From the IMG/VR virus record IMGVR_UViG_3300030202_002516, positions 1 to 20,532 of that record: a stretch of 20,532 bases of DNA. One strand, given 5' to 3'. Below the pieces are notes generated by a model. That model worked only from the letters and a program-made list of their open reading frames with translations. It was not told the origin of the DNA and did no database searches. Source of the DNA: a virus. Of this stretch, positions 7,325 through 15,633 are shown in pieces (position 1 is the stretch's first letter; every line of letters starts with the position of its first letter). Position numbers and translations under genes: made by a program.

Positions 7325-10300
7325 ATGGACGAAGAAGAAAAAAAAGAATCCTCGGCGATAATTCCTAGCAGTTTATTTTTTAATCCAACAGCATTAGAAA
7401 AAGCTAAAAAAGCTACAGAACTTTTAACTGGTGAACGTTTAATCACTAGAGTTAAAGAAAGGGTTCAGGATGTACCTGAAAAAGAACTTACTAAAATAGA
7501 AGATGTAGGTGTATTTGAAGGTTTTACTGCAGGTATTATTGATGGAGCAATTAAACTTCCGTACGGTTTCGTAACACTAGCAGCTGAAATAAAAGATGCG
7601 TTAGGTGAAGATGATATACCTGTTGAAGAAAGTAATGTTGCTAAACTACAAGAATATTTTGACAACACTGTATTAGGTAAAATACAAAAAGGTGCAGAAG
7701 ATACTGTTAAAGAAACAGCGATTGGTAAACTAACTTCTGCTTTTACACAGTTATATGGAACTGGAAGAGTAGCAGCGAGTGCTAGTATCAAAGCGATAAC
7801 TAAAGCAAATCAAGTTTATAATAATTATTCTAAAGCAGCAAAATTAAATAAAGTTGTTAAAGCAAATAAAAATGCAGTCAAAGCAGGTATTAGAGCTAGA
7901 GAATTAAATAAAATAAGTGGTGTTCAAAAGTTTGGAGCAGTAACTGTTGGTGGTGGTCTAGGAACTGGCATGGTTTTAGATATAGAAGATATTGGAACAT
8001 GGGGAGATGTATTAGGTGGACCTTCACAACTAGATAGAGAACCTCAGAAAGAAGCAGACGATGATGCTATGAGAAAACTTTACAATCGTTTTAAGTTTGG
8101 GACAGAAGCAGCAGTAGTATCAGTACCTATTGTTTATGGAATTAATACTATTGCAAAAAGAATATCTGAAGCAGGTAAAAATTTAAAATACAGTAATGAT
8201 AGATTAGATAGACTTATTGATAGATACATTGTCAAACCTTTTGTACCAAGAGGAGGTAAACCACAAAAAGTTTTTGAGGGAATCAAAAGAGTAGAAGGTA
8301 AAATATCTGGAGGTCAAGTTACTGCAAGAGATCTAATTAAAGATATAGATAAATCTTTATATAAAATTGCTAAAGAATCAGGGATGTCAACTAGAAATCC
8401 TGCTTTTAAAAGATTGATAGGTAGAATGGATGAACTACTAACTTCTACAGATGATGTGATTAGAGATGGTAAAATTACTTTTGAAGGTTTTGATTCAAAA
8501 AGATTATCAGAGTTTAATAAATTTATAAAAGAAATAGGTTTAACTAACGATCAATCTAAAAAATTAGTAGGTGAAATGTTTAAAGTAAGAAATGAATTTA
8601 ATAATTTTAAAAACATTTTACTTTCAGGCGGTAATATTAATGCTGCTAATAAAGAATTTATGCAAATCATGTCTGATAGAATGAGAAACATATTTAACGC
8701 AGAATATAAAATATTTGAAGGTAAAAGTATTCTACCCTGGAAAAACTACAAACCTACAGAGTCTGCTATCAATGATGTGCAACAAGTATTTAAAAGATTT
8801 GCAAAAGAAAAAGGAGTTAATCTTGATGCAGATGATTTAGATTCTATTGTAAATGATATTATAGAAAACGTTAGACTAAATCCTGCAACTAAAACACCTG
8901 AGTTTCCACTATCTACATTTACTGCCTTAGATGATGAAACTGTACAAATCATTAATATTGCAGATAACCTAAAAGGTAATACATTTAAACCTACCACTCT
9001 AATAAAATCAAAAGAAGAACTAAGATCTTTTCAAAGATTCTTTGGTCAGAAAAGAGATTTAAGAAATACTATTATTAATACTATGCAAGATTTATCTACG
9101 CTTACAGCGAAAGATGAATTTTATAATAATTTAATAAAAGAATCTGATGAGTTAATTAAAAATGGTGAAAGAAGTATTTTATATCCAACACGTCAACAAG
9201 CCGTTGTTAATCAACCTTTTCAAAAAATTATAGCAGATAAAAGAGGTTTAAATATTAAATCACCTTTAGGTGAACAAGCTTATACAAACCCTGTCAATGG
9301 TTACTTTACATCACAAGAGATGGCTGATGCATTAAAATTTAGTGAAAAACTTCTATTTGATGATCTTGCAAAAGATGCAACTTATCAAACATTATTTTTA
9401 ATACCAAAAGGATTGACTCAAATATCAAAAACTATTTTAGGTCCTTTTACTCACAGTAGAAACTTTATAACTGCATCGCAGTTTGCATTAGGTACAGGTA
9501 ATTTATTTAAAGATCCTAGAAAAATAGTCAGTAATTTTAAACAAGCTTTTAATACAATTCAACCACAATTATTGTACAGAAATACACCAGAAGGACAAAG
9601 ATTATATAAATTTTTATTAGAAGAACAAGTAGTAAGTTCGTCTGCAAGTGCAAGAGATATTGCAGGTTTGTTAGATGATATTGGTAAAGGTGGAGATGTC
9701 TACATGAGATTGTTTGGTAAGTTTGGTGATGCGATGAAAAAAATTTATAACGTTGCAGGTGATGTGTATGTTGCAGAAGATGATATTTGGAAAACATATA
9801 ATTTTTTATCTGAGTTTGATACTTACAAAAATGCATACAAAGCTGGTTTAGATAAAGGTTTGATTAAAAAAATGCCTAACGATTTAGATATTATGAAAGA
9901 GGCAGCAAACATTGTAAGAAACACAGTTCCAAATTACAACTATGTGGGTGAGTTTGTACAAGCGTTTAGAAGATTGCCACTAGGTAACTTCATGTCTTTT
10001 CCAGCAGAAGTAATTAGAACAGCAGGAAATATAATGCATTTAGGTATGAAAGAAGCAAAAAATCCTGTGCTTAGAGCACAAGGATTAAAAAGATTAACTG
10101 CCTTTGGTGCAACTATTGCAGCTTTACCAACTGTTGCAAGTGCTGTTGTAAAAGGATTGTATGGAGTAGGATCTGCTACTGTTGCTGCAGTTAGAGAATT
10201 TTTACCCAATTTTTCTTCTGACTCAACTTTGTTTGTATACAAAGATGAAAACGGAGATATCAAATACATAGATGCTTCTGGTGCTATGGTTTATGACACT

Positions 10301-11371
10301 GTGATTAACCCAGTTCAATCGGTCATTGCCGGTGTTGATAGAGAAAGAGTTTTTGATGAAGACGCACCTTTAACAAAAGGTGTATTACAAGGTCTAGGTA
10401 GAGCAATATCTAGACTTGCTAGTCCATTTTTTGATGAGTCTATTTACTTTAATGTATTTAATAACATAATAATTAGAAAAGGAAAAACTGCTGACGGCAG
10501 GTCTCTTTGGAATGAAGATGCACTTTGGGGAGAAATAGCATATGAAGCTGCTAAGTATGCGTTAACAGAAGTAGCACCTTTATCATACAAACAAATGCAA
10601 AGATTAGGTATTGCAATGCAAGATAAACCAGGTCCACGTGGAGAAAAATTTGAAGTCTCCGATGAAGTTGCTGGATTCTATGGACTAAGACCTATCAAAA
10701 TGGACCCAATTAAATCTTTGAACTATAAAATTAATGAGTTCAAAGGATCTTTAAGAAGAACAAATACTTTATTTACAGCTGACCTATTAGAAGGTGGAGA
10801 GATAACTGAAGATAAAATTATTGAAAGATACATCATAGCAAATGGACAACGTTACAAAGCATTTAATGAAATGCAGAGAAAAATATTAGCGTCAAGAGAA
10901 CTAGAAGCTAATGACAGTGATCTTTTAGAATTATTTAAAAGAAGACAAGAGAGAAAAAATTACAACTTTATAAACGCTGGAATGTTTAGACCATTCAGTA
11001 TTACAAAACCAGTTGCACAAGAATATAAAAGACAACAAGAAAGACTGTTAGAAAATTTTGATGACCTGGAACTACCACCAAATTTAAGTGGAGAAATAAA
11101 AGGTAGATTAAAAGAAATAGAAAGTATTATGAAACAAATACCTCTGGGTCAAAACTTCTATGACTTTATTGATATAAAAGATTATATAAGCTCGGTGCCA
11201 GTAGCGAGCAGCGAGAGACGAGTGGCTAATTTACCACAAACTCCAATGCCAAATGTACAGGTTGTACAACCAAAACCAATGGTGACAGCAGATGGATTGA
11301 CACCTACAGAAAATGCGTTATTGACTGAAGGGGAAAAACAGATTAGATTGAAACAAAGAGGAATGGCTTAA
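7325..11371 (+). CDS. Large internal virion (DNA-ejection) protein
   Basis: A 1348-aa, largely helical protein, by far the longest here. Hydrophobic or amphipathic parts occur at about residues 59-89 (GFTAGIIDGAIKLPYGFVTL), 205-218, 262-276 and strongly at 924-957 (LTAFGATIAALPTVASAVV). A conserved middle contains GPFTHSRNF (706-714), a segment with VAEDDIWKTYNFLSEF, and VPNYNYVGEFVQAFRRLPLG before the hydrophobic region. I recognise this middle from very large internal proteins of marine podoviruses. Membrane-prone helices in a long helical protein fit an ejection protein that enters the host envelope with the genome. No lysozyme or transglycosylase motif is evident. A CAGCGAG repeat cluster lies near the C-terminus (11202-11229), a poorly structured Pro/Gln region, and a second copy at 7773. 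Confidence 0.65.
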   Translation: MDEEEKKESSAIIPSSLFFNPTALEKAKKATELLTGERLITRVKERVQDVPEKELTKIEDVGVFEGFTAGIIDGAIKLPYGFVTLAAEIKDALGEDDIPVEESNVAKLQEYFDNTVLGKIQKGAEDTVKETAIGKLTSAFTQLYGTGRVAASASIKAITKANQVYNNYSKAAKLNKVVKANKNAVKAGIRARELNKISGVQKFGAVTVGGGLGTGMVLDIEDIGTWGDVLGGPSQLDREPQKEADDDAMRKLYNRFKFGTEAAVVSVPIVYGINTIAKRISEAGKNLKYSNDRLDRLIDRYIVKPFVPRGGKPQKVFEGIKRVEGKISGGQVTARDLIKDIDKSLYKIAKESGMSTRNPAFKRLIGRMDELLTSTDDVIRDGKITFEGFDSKRLSEFNKFIKEIGLTNDQSKKLVGEMFKVRNEFNNFKNILLSGGNINAANKEFMQIMSDRMRNIFNAEYKIFEGKSILPWKNYKPTESAINDVQQVFKRFAKEKGVNLDADDLDSIVNDIIENVRLNPATKTPEFPLSTFTALDDETVQIINIADNLKGNTFKPTTLIKSKEELRSFQRFFGQKRDLRNTIINTMQDLSTLTAKDEFYNNLIKESDELIKNGERSILYPTRQQAVVNQPFQKIIADKRGLNIKSPLGEQAYTNPVNGYFTSQEMADALKFSEKLLFDDLAKDATYQTLFLIPKGLTQISKTILGPFTHSRNFITASQFALGTGNLFKDPRKIVSNFKQAFNTIQPQLLYRNTPEGQRLYKFLLEEQVVSSSASARDIAGLLDDIGKGGDVYMRLFGKFGDAMKKIYNVAGDVYVAEDDIWKTYNFLSEFDTYKNAYKAGLDKGLIKKMPNDLDIMKEAANIVRNTVPNYNYVGEFVQAFRRLPLGNFMSFPAEVIRTAGNIMHLGMKEAKNPVLRAQGLKRLTAFGATIAALPTVASAVVKGLYGVGSATVAAVREFLPNFSSDSTLFVYKDENGDIKYIDASGAMVYDTVINPVQSVIAGVDRERVFDEDAPLTKGVLQGLGRAISRLASPFFDESIYFNVFNNIIIRKGKTADGRSLWNEDALWGEIAYEAAKYALTEVAPLSYKQMQRLGIAMQDKPGPRGEKFEVSDEVAGFYGLRPIKMDPIKSLNYKINEFKGSLRRTNTLFTADLLEGGEITEDKIIERYIIANGQRYKAFNEMQRKILASRELEANDSDLLELFKRRQERKNYNFINAGMFRPFSITKPVAQEYKRQQERLLENFDDLELPPNLSGEIKGRLKEIESIMKQIPLGQNFYDFIDIKDYISSVPVASSERRVANLPQTPMPNVQVVQPKPMVTADGLTPTENALLTEGEKQIRLKQRGMA
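7766..7786 (+). repeat. Dispersed heptamer repeat, copy c
   Basis: CAGCGAG (7773-7779) flanked by the degenerate units AGAGTAG and TGCTAGT at the same 7-bp period, near the start of the large internal protein gene. Read in codon phase 1. Confidence 0.45.
11202..11229 (+). repeat. Dispersed heptamer repeat, copy d (longest)
   Basis: Units in tandem: TAGCGAG (11202-11208), CAGCGAG (11209-11215), AGACGAG (11216-11222), then the decayed unit TGGCTAA. It lies near the C-terminal end of the 1348-aa protein gene, encoding part of VASSERRVAN, in codon phase 2. It is locally the most GC-rich stretch of that gene. Confidence 0.65.
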
Positions 11372-12228
11372 TGATAGACAAAGGAATTACATACGACATA
11401 CCACAATTAGCAAAACCAAAAGGTGACGGTTCAAAAAGACAAGGTTATCGAGGTTCTGATTATGCTTCAATTTCTTCTAGTAGTGGACCTTCTTATGGTG
11501 GAATGGGTTCTATTGGTAGTGGTGGAAGTAAATCTAGCACTGGTAGTGGTAGTAAAAGTACAGGCAGTGGAACTACTAACAGTGGTAATGGCGGCGGTGG
11601 TGGTCCTACTGCGAGAGATCTTGCCATGGGTATGGGAGGAAAACAACCAAAAGGAACCGTTACAAAAGTAGAAAAATTGTCTAAAGCGACCGGAACTGAT
11701 TTTGGCGGTGGAGTTCAAAGAGACACTGGTTTAGAAAAACAAAGACAAAAAAATATACAAACATTAGAAACTCTTAAAAATTTAGACTATAAAGATGTTA
11801 AAAAAACTATTCCAACTCTTACTCCTGAACTTAATTTACTTGGTAGTGCTACTAATCTTTTAGGAGAAATTGGTTTTACTAAAAATAAAGAATTTTTTAT
11901 AGAAAATGTTGCAGGTAAACATGGTTATGGATATGGAGTAGAAGATTTTGAACAATATATGAGAGATAGATTATCTGGTGAGGTTGGTGCTTATGGTAAT
12001 GAAGCACAAGGTCAAAAAGCTTTAAGAGAATTGCAGGATGCTGGATCAGGTACTTCAGGAATTTTAGAAGTTTTATTAACTGATCCCGATACTGATGATG
12101 AAATACTTCAAAATTTACCTAAAGGTTTCACTTACGTACCTTACTCAAATCAAATAGTCATTGCACCAGGAAGAGAAGGACTTGCATCACTTACAGGTGG
12201 TGAAGGATTTTTATCAAGTATAATATAA
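11371..12228 (+). CDS. Gly/Ser-rich virion-region protein
   Basis: A 285-aa protein. Residues about 34-80 are low-complexity Gly/Ser/Thr (SSSSGPSYGGMGSIGSGG and similar), likely a flexible linker; in this stretch other reading frames are also open, an artefact of GGT/AGT repeats. The N-terminus has SKRQGYRGSDYA, faintly similar to PRQGYFLGD in the 299-aa protein. The C-terminal 150 residues look folded (LNLLGSATNLLGEIGF; GYGYGVEDFEQYMRDRLSGE). TAATG overlaps link it to both neighbours, and AGAGGA precedes its start. No family is recognised. Position after the internal protein suggests a minor virion protein. Confidence 0.55.
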   Translation: MIDKGITYDIPQLAKPKGDGSKRQGYRGSDYASISSSSGPSYGGMGSIGSGGSKSSTGSGSKSTGSGTTNSGNGGGGGPTARDLAMGMGGKQPKGTVTKVEKLSKATGTDFGGGVQRDTGLEKQRQKNIQTLETLKNLDYKDVKKTIPTLTPELNLLGSATNLLGEIGFTKNKEFFIENVAGKHGYGYGVEDFEQYMRDRLSGEVGAYGNEAQGQKALRELQDAGSGTSGILEVLLTDPDTDDEILQNLPKGFTYVPYSNQIVIAPGREGLASLTGGEGFLSSII

Positions 12229-12425
12229 TGACTAAAAAAGACGAAGCACTTCAACGAATAGATTCCCACGAAAAACTTTGTCGTATTATGCAAAAACAAA
12301 CGCATGATAAAATTCACGGACTTCAAGATCAAATTAATAGAGTTGAAAGAATACTTTTAATAGCAGCAGGTGCTTTAATGTCAGGTATGGCCGGTATTAT
12401 AATTGTACTATTACAAAAACTTTAG
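12228..12425 (+). CDS. XhlA-like small membrane protein (possible lysis helper)
   Basis: A 65-aa protein with a charged helical N-terminal part (residues 5-41, coiled-coil-like, ending INRVERI) and one strongly hydrophobic helix (42-62, LLIAAGALMSGMAGIIIVLL) followed by QKL. This two-part layout matches the XhlA family of phage-associated membrane proteins, which act beside holins and endolysins in some Bacillus systems. No endolysin gene is visible in the window, so a lysis role is inferred only from architecture and its place at the end of the virion module. Its start overlaps the previous TAA (TAATG). Its TAG interlocks with the TAA of the opposite-strand helicase. Confidence 0.55.
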   Translation: MTKKDEALQRIDSHEKLCRIMQKQTHDKIHGLQDQINRVERILLIAAGALMSGMAGIIIVLLQKL

Positions 12426-13855
12426 ATCCAAGCTTTTAATTCTTCACCCATAACTTCAGTTGCTATATTAACTTTATCACGTAAAGCTTTTACAATCTTT
12501 TCATCGATAGTATCTTCTGCAAGAATATCAATGTAAGTCATAGGTTTTTCTTGACCAATACGATCAATACGAGCTTCTGATTGTTGACGTTTTTCTAAAT
12601 CATAACCATTAGAATAATAAATCATTGTTGATGCACCGGTAAGAGTAATACCATAACCACCTGTTTGTGGTGTACCTACAATAAATCTAACCTCTGATTC
12701 TGTATCTTGAATTTCTCTAATCGCTTTTTGTCTGTCTTCTGTAGAAGTGTCACCATAATAAGTTACAACAGATTCTTCACCATATTGTTTTTTGATTGCA
12801 TTAACAATAGAAGCAATGTCATGTCTGTAATGAGCCCAGATAACTGCTTTACCTTCTATCTCATCGAGAACTTGCATTAATTGATCTAGTCTATTTGATT
12901 TAACTTCTTGAACAGAGTCATCATCTGCTTTGAAATGGCCACAAGTAATTTGATGGAGTCTCATCATTTGAGTAATCACAGTTGCAGTAGTTGTAACTTT
13001 ACCATTTAAATGTGCAAGAGCCTGTTCTTTCATTTGTTTGTACAGTTTCTTTTGCTCATCAGTTAATTGTATAATTCTTTTCATGTAAGTTTTTTTAGGA
13101 AGATCTAAACAATCATCTTTTAAACATCTATAAGAAAATGGTTTTAGTTTTTCTGATAACTCTCCTAGATTTCTATAACCAACTACAATTTGTACCTGAC
13201 GACCTGATACATTTATTGATCTCATTTTTGCATAACGAACTCTAAATGCATAATAAGATTGTTGATCAAGTAACCAAGGATCTAAAAAATAACATTGAGC
13301 AAATAAATCTAAAGGTGATTTTGTTACAGGTGATCCTGTAAGTATTCTTTTGTATTTTACTTTTGCACCTAACTCTACAATTGATTTTGTTCTGATTGCA
13401 CTAGGATTTTTTATAGTTGTAGACTCATCAATAGCCATCAAAGTTCTATGACAAGATAAAAACTTCCAAGCAAATAACTTACCTTTTTTTGTAGACAAAG
13501 CTTCTACATTCATAATTAATATTTGTAAGTCTTCTGTAGTTTTAAATAAACTTTCTAATTCTTTTTCTTTTTTCTTACCACCACTAGACTCCCAAAGCAC
13601 AACATCTTTTTCTATATGGTCTGGCATATGGTTTGGTATTTCTCCATCATACCAGTTCTTGTAAACACCTTTAGGTGCAATAATTAAAGCACCATTTATT
13701 TTACCTTTGTCATAAAGCATTGATATATTATCAATTAATACTTTTGATTTACCGGTACCCATTTCCATAAAATAAGCGAAAACAGATTTGTCCCATGACA
13801 TTTCTAATGCTTTTAATTGGTGCGCAAACGGCTTTGTTTTAAATTTATAATTCAT
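12422..13855 (-). CDS. SNF2-family helicase/ATPase (SF2)
   Basis: A 477-aa superfamily 2 helicase of the SNF2 type that couples ATP hydrolysis to movement on DNA. Using the ATG at 13855: an HQLKAL Q-like motif (12-17), Walker A EMGTGKS (31-37), Walker B DES (143-145), motif III LTGSP (172-176), a C-terminal lobe with YYGDTS and GGYGITLTGAS, and motif VI QSEARIDRIGQ (425-435). The frame extends upstream to TTG 13909, but the ATG is preferred because AGAAAGAAG lies just upstream and homology starts near it. The length is the usual short phage form with no accessory domain. It is the only reverse-strand gene, divergent from the replication module. Role probably in replication, recombination or transcription-block removal; not provable here. 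Confidence 0.9.
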   Translation of the reverse strand: MNYKFKTKPFAHQLKALEMSWDKSVFAYFMEMGTGKSKVLIDNISMLYDKGKINGALIIAPKGVYKNWYDGEIPNHMPDHIEKDVVLWESSGGKKKEKELESLFKTTEDLQILIMNVEALSTKKGKLFAWKFLSCHRTLMAIDESTTIKNPSAIRTKSIVELGAKVKYKRILTGSPVTKSPLDLFAQCYFLDPWLLDQQSYYAFRVRYAKMRSINVSGRQVQIVVGYRNLGELSEKLKPFSYRCLKDDCLDLPKKTYMKRIIQLTDEQKKLYKQMKEQALAHLNGKVTTTATVITQMMRLHQITCGHFKADDDSVQEVKSNRLDQLMQVLDEIEGKAVIWAHYRHDIASIVNAIKKQYGEESVVTYYGDTSTEDRQKAIREIQDTESEVRFIVGTPQTGGYGITLTGASTMIYYSNGYDLEKRQQSEARIDRIGQEKPMTYIDILAEDTIDEKIVKALRDKVNIATEVMGEELKAWI

Positions 13856-13915
13856 AATATTTTCTTCTTTCTGTTGAAACCCTCTATCATTTAGTATAAA
13901 AGAAGTCAAGAAATT
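13856..13915. promoter_or_regulatory. Divergent promoter region
   Basis: This 60-bp gap separates the starts of two divergent genes, so both must be served from it or from readthrough. Plus strand: TTGAAA (13874-13879) and TATAAA (13895-13900), 15 bp apart, a short spacer. Minus strand: TATACT (complement of 13894-13899) overlaps the same -10 block, with a weak TTTTCA about 18 bp upstream of it. The two -10 boxes overlap, suggesting mutually exclusive firing. Matches are imperfect and the DNA is AT-rich. Confidence 0.4.
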
Positions 13916-14263
13916 ATGAAAAATAAAGTTTATGTAATCCAGGATGTACCTGGAAGTAGAGAAGGTCGTCCTAAAATAAATATTATAGGCGCATCTGAAT
14001 TTGGTGAATTAAAAGTTTTACTTCCAGAAAACTCACAAATTATTTTAAGTTCAGGTCCTTTAGTTTTTAAATTAAAAAAATTATTGGATAAATATACACC
14101 TGAAGATTATTTACTACTTACAGGTGATCCCGCAATAATCGGAGTTGCATGTTCAATAGTTTCTGATATTACAAATGGAAAATACAAATTATTAAAATGG
14201 GACAAACAAGAAAGAAAATATTATCCAATTGAAATTGATTTATATCAAAAAGAATCCTCTTGA
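13916..14263 (+). CDS. Conserved hypothetical phage protein
   Basis: A 115-aa protein with the look of one compact alpha/beta domain: an N-terminal strand (KVYVIQDVPG), a conserved-looking centre (GELKVLLPENSQIILSSGP), then DYLLLTGDPAIIGVACSIVS and a C-terminal part with YKLLKWDKQERKYYPIEI. I recall near-identical proteins in SAR11-type phages, always small and without assigned function. It leads the replication module and is divergent from the SNF2 gene. AGAAG about ten bases before the ATG is a weak SD. Its stop codon lies inside the -35 box of the next promoter. A role in early takeover or replication is possible from position only. Confidence 0.6.
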   Translation: MKNKVYVIQDVPGSREGRPKINIIGASEFGELKVLLPENSQIILSSGPLVFKLKKLLDKYTPEDYLLLTGDPAIIGVACSIVSDITNGKYKLLKWDKQERKYYPIEIDLYQKESS

Positions 14264-14287
14264 CAATTTAGTCTATAGGATTATATT
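14260..14287 (+). promoter_or_regulatory. Strong sigma70-like promoter
   Basis: TTGACA (14260-14265), a perfect -35 box, is followed after 16 bp by TATATT (14282-14287). Predicted transcription starts near 14294, leaving a leader of about 18 bases with AGAAAGG (14298-14304) seven bases before the ATG at 14312. This is the best promoter match noticed in the window and implies use of the host RNA polymerase. Confidence 0.7.
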
Positions 14288-14311
14288 AGAAAGAAATAGA
14301 AAGGCTATATT

Positions 14312-14851
14312 ATGAGTGTAAATTTTAGAGAAGATAAAGTTGATCAAATTAAAACAGTTGCTAATCCAAATGAATTAGCAAACAAAGTTCAACAGTTAAA
14401 AGATTTAGAAGACGAAATTGCAAACGCAGAAGATTCTGTTAAAAAGTTAAAAGAAAAAGCAAATGTAATTTCTCAGTTTGAGATTCCTCAAATGATGGAA
14501 GAAATGAATATTAAAAAATTAAAGCTGAAAGATGGAGAAACAGTTGAAGTCTCCAACTTTTATAGTGCATCTATTGTAGATCAAGATGCAGCTTTTCAAT
14601 GGCTTCGTGAAAACGGTCGAGGTGATATTATTAAAAATGATATTACCGTTACCTTTGGTCGTGGCGAAGATAACAAGGCGGCACAATATGCTGTCCTTGC
14701 AAAAGGTCAAGGATACGAACCTGTCCAGAAAGTGGGCGTCCATCCTCAGACCCTTAAAGGAGTAGTCAGGGAGTGCAACGAGTCTGGAATCGAACTTCCT
14801 GATTGCTTTAAAACCTACGTGGGTAACCGTACAAATATAAAAAGGAGTTAA
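14312..14851 (+). CDS. Conserved phage coiled-coil protein of the replication module
   Basis: A 179-aa protein. Residues about 15-55 form a coiled coil (NELANKVQQLKDLEDEIANA and onward, Lys/Glu-rich). A conserved globular part follows with LKLKDGETVEVSNFYSASI, FQWLRENGRGDIIKND, VTFGRGEDN, PQTLKGVVRE and the ending YVGNRTNIKR. I recognise this family from many phages, where it sits next to the 240-aa protein seen here, but know no demonstrated activity. The second half uses different codons from the first (CTT, CGT, GTC, ACC instead of TTA, AGA, GTA, ACA), as noted in the findings. It is the first gene of the strong promoter at 14260 and lies two bases before the next gene. Confidence 0.7.
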   Translation: MSVNFREDKVDQIKTVANPNELANKVQQLKDLEDEIANAEDSVKKLKEKANVISQFEIPQMMEEMNIKKLKLKDGETVEVSNFYSASIVDQDAAFQWLRENGRGDIIKNDITVTFGRGEDNKAAQYAVLAKGQGYEPVQKVGVHPQTLKGVVRECNESGIELPDCFKTYVGNRTNIKRS

Positions 14852-14853
14852 AC

Positions 14854-15576
14854 ATGGAAAACAATGTAACAACTAAAAAAGCGGCACAAACACCGTCTAC
14901 TATTTTATTTAGAGACGATGCCTCAAAAGGTTTTGAGAACGTAAGACAAGAATCTCTTGCTTTACCAATCTTAAAACTTTTACAAAACGGTTCAGGAGAA
15001 GCGCAGAAACGTAATCAAAATTATGTTGAAGGTGCAGAACCTGGAATGTTTTTAAATACAGTGACTAAAAAACTGTATAATGGTGATGAAGGAATTAGTG
15101 TAATTCCTTGTTACTATAAAATGGAATACCAAGAGTGGGCAGAATTTGGTACTGGTTCAGGTAGACCAGAACAAATTTTTCCTGCGGACTCTGATATTTT
15201 ATCTAAGACTACTAAAGATGGTAGTAAAGATAGATTACAGAATGGTAATTACATTTCAACTGTACATCAAAACTTTGTAATTATACTTGGTAAAGATGGA
15301 AAAGCAGAAACTGCACTTATTTCTATGAGTGCATCTCAAGGCAAAGTTGCAAGAAAATGGCAATCACTTCAAATGTCTCAGACTATGAAAGATGAACAAG
15401 GGTCATTTACACCTGCATCCTTTGCTTTTTCTTACAAACTAAGTTCTGTATTAAATTCTGGTAAAGGTAATCAGTGGTATGGTTTTTCAGTAGAGTCTGG
15501 AGCACCTGTACAAGACGCTGAGCTTTATCAAAGAGCTAAAGATTTCCATGATAGCATGGATAAACAAAACAGATAA
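14854..15576 (+). CDS. Conserved phage protein, candidate ssDNA-binding protein
   Basis: A 240-aa protein. Conserved-looking blocks are GFENVRQESLALPILKLLQN (25-45), YVEGAEPGMFLNTVT (about 57-71), ISVIPCYYKMEYQEW (about 81-95), VARKWQSLQMS and the ending DAELYQRAKDF. Aromatic and basic residues are scattered through a beta-rich body. Homologues I recall from phages of alphaproteobacteria are annotated as conserved or as putative ssDNA-binding proteins, and no other SSB candidate appears between here and the polymerase. It has a good SD (AAGGAG at 14841-14846), a strong promoter upstream of the pair and a terminator straight after, consistent with a protein needed in quantity. The SSB role is inference. 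Confidence 0.6.
   Translation: MENNVTTKKAAQTPSTILFRDDASKGFENVRQESLALPILKLLQNGSGEAQKRNQNYVEGAEPGMFLNTVTKKLYNGDEGISVIPCYYKMEYQEWAEFGTGSGRPEQIFPADSDILSKTTKDGSKDRLQNGNYISTVHQNFVIILGKDGKAETALISMSASQGKVARKWQSLQMSQTMKDEQGSFTPASFAFSYKLSSVLNSGKGNQWYGFSVESGAPVQDAELYQRAKDFHDSMDKQNR
15545..15560 (+). other. Small hairpin in the last codons before the terminator
   Basis: TCCATG (15545-15550) and CATGGA (15555-15560) pair around an ATAG loop, 25 bases before the strong hairpin. The two stems together may shield the 3' end of the 14312-15576 transcript. A six-base stem is weak support. Confidence 0.3.
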
Positions 15577-15585
15577 TAGCCACAT

Positions 15586-15614
15586 TTGGGCGCTACGTTT
15601 GTGGCGCCCAATTT
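15586..15614 (+). terminator. Strong Rho-independent-type hairpin
   Basis: An 11-bp stem (15586-15596 with 15601-15611) closes a GTTT tetraloop. All pairs are Watson-Crick except one T-G wobble, and the core GGGCGC/GCGCCC is very GC-rich in an AT-rich genome. TTTAATTA follows, a short T tract. It lies ten bases after the stop of the candidate ssDNA-binding gene and before the primase SD. Partial termination or mRNA 3'-end protection is likely. Confidence 0.75.
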
Positions 15615-15633
15615 AATTACAACTTGAGGGAAC

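Noticed and set aside
11423-11718. Overlapping open frames on both strands in the Gly/Ser region
   Set aside because: GGT/AGT repeats are stop-poor in several frames; the products are low-complexity Val/Leu or Thr/Arg strings. The 285-aa frame continues into a folded-looking region and is the real gene.
12415-12437. Possible bidirectional terminator between convergent genes
   Set aside because: AAAAACTT and AAGCTTTT pair around a seven-base loop, but one of eight pairs is mismatched and only two are GC, so the stem is too weak to claim.
13856-13909. N-terminal extension of the SNF2 helicase from TTG 13909
   Set aside because: The 18 extra residues are not helicase-like, TTG has no SD, and ATG 13855 has AGAAAGAAG just upstream.
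14775-14812. Minus-strand TTCGATTCC resembling a tRNA T-arm
   Set aside because: The five-base stems on either side do not pair, no acceptor or anticodon arm can be built around it, and the conserved protein segment SGIELPD explains the sequence.
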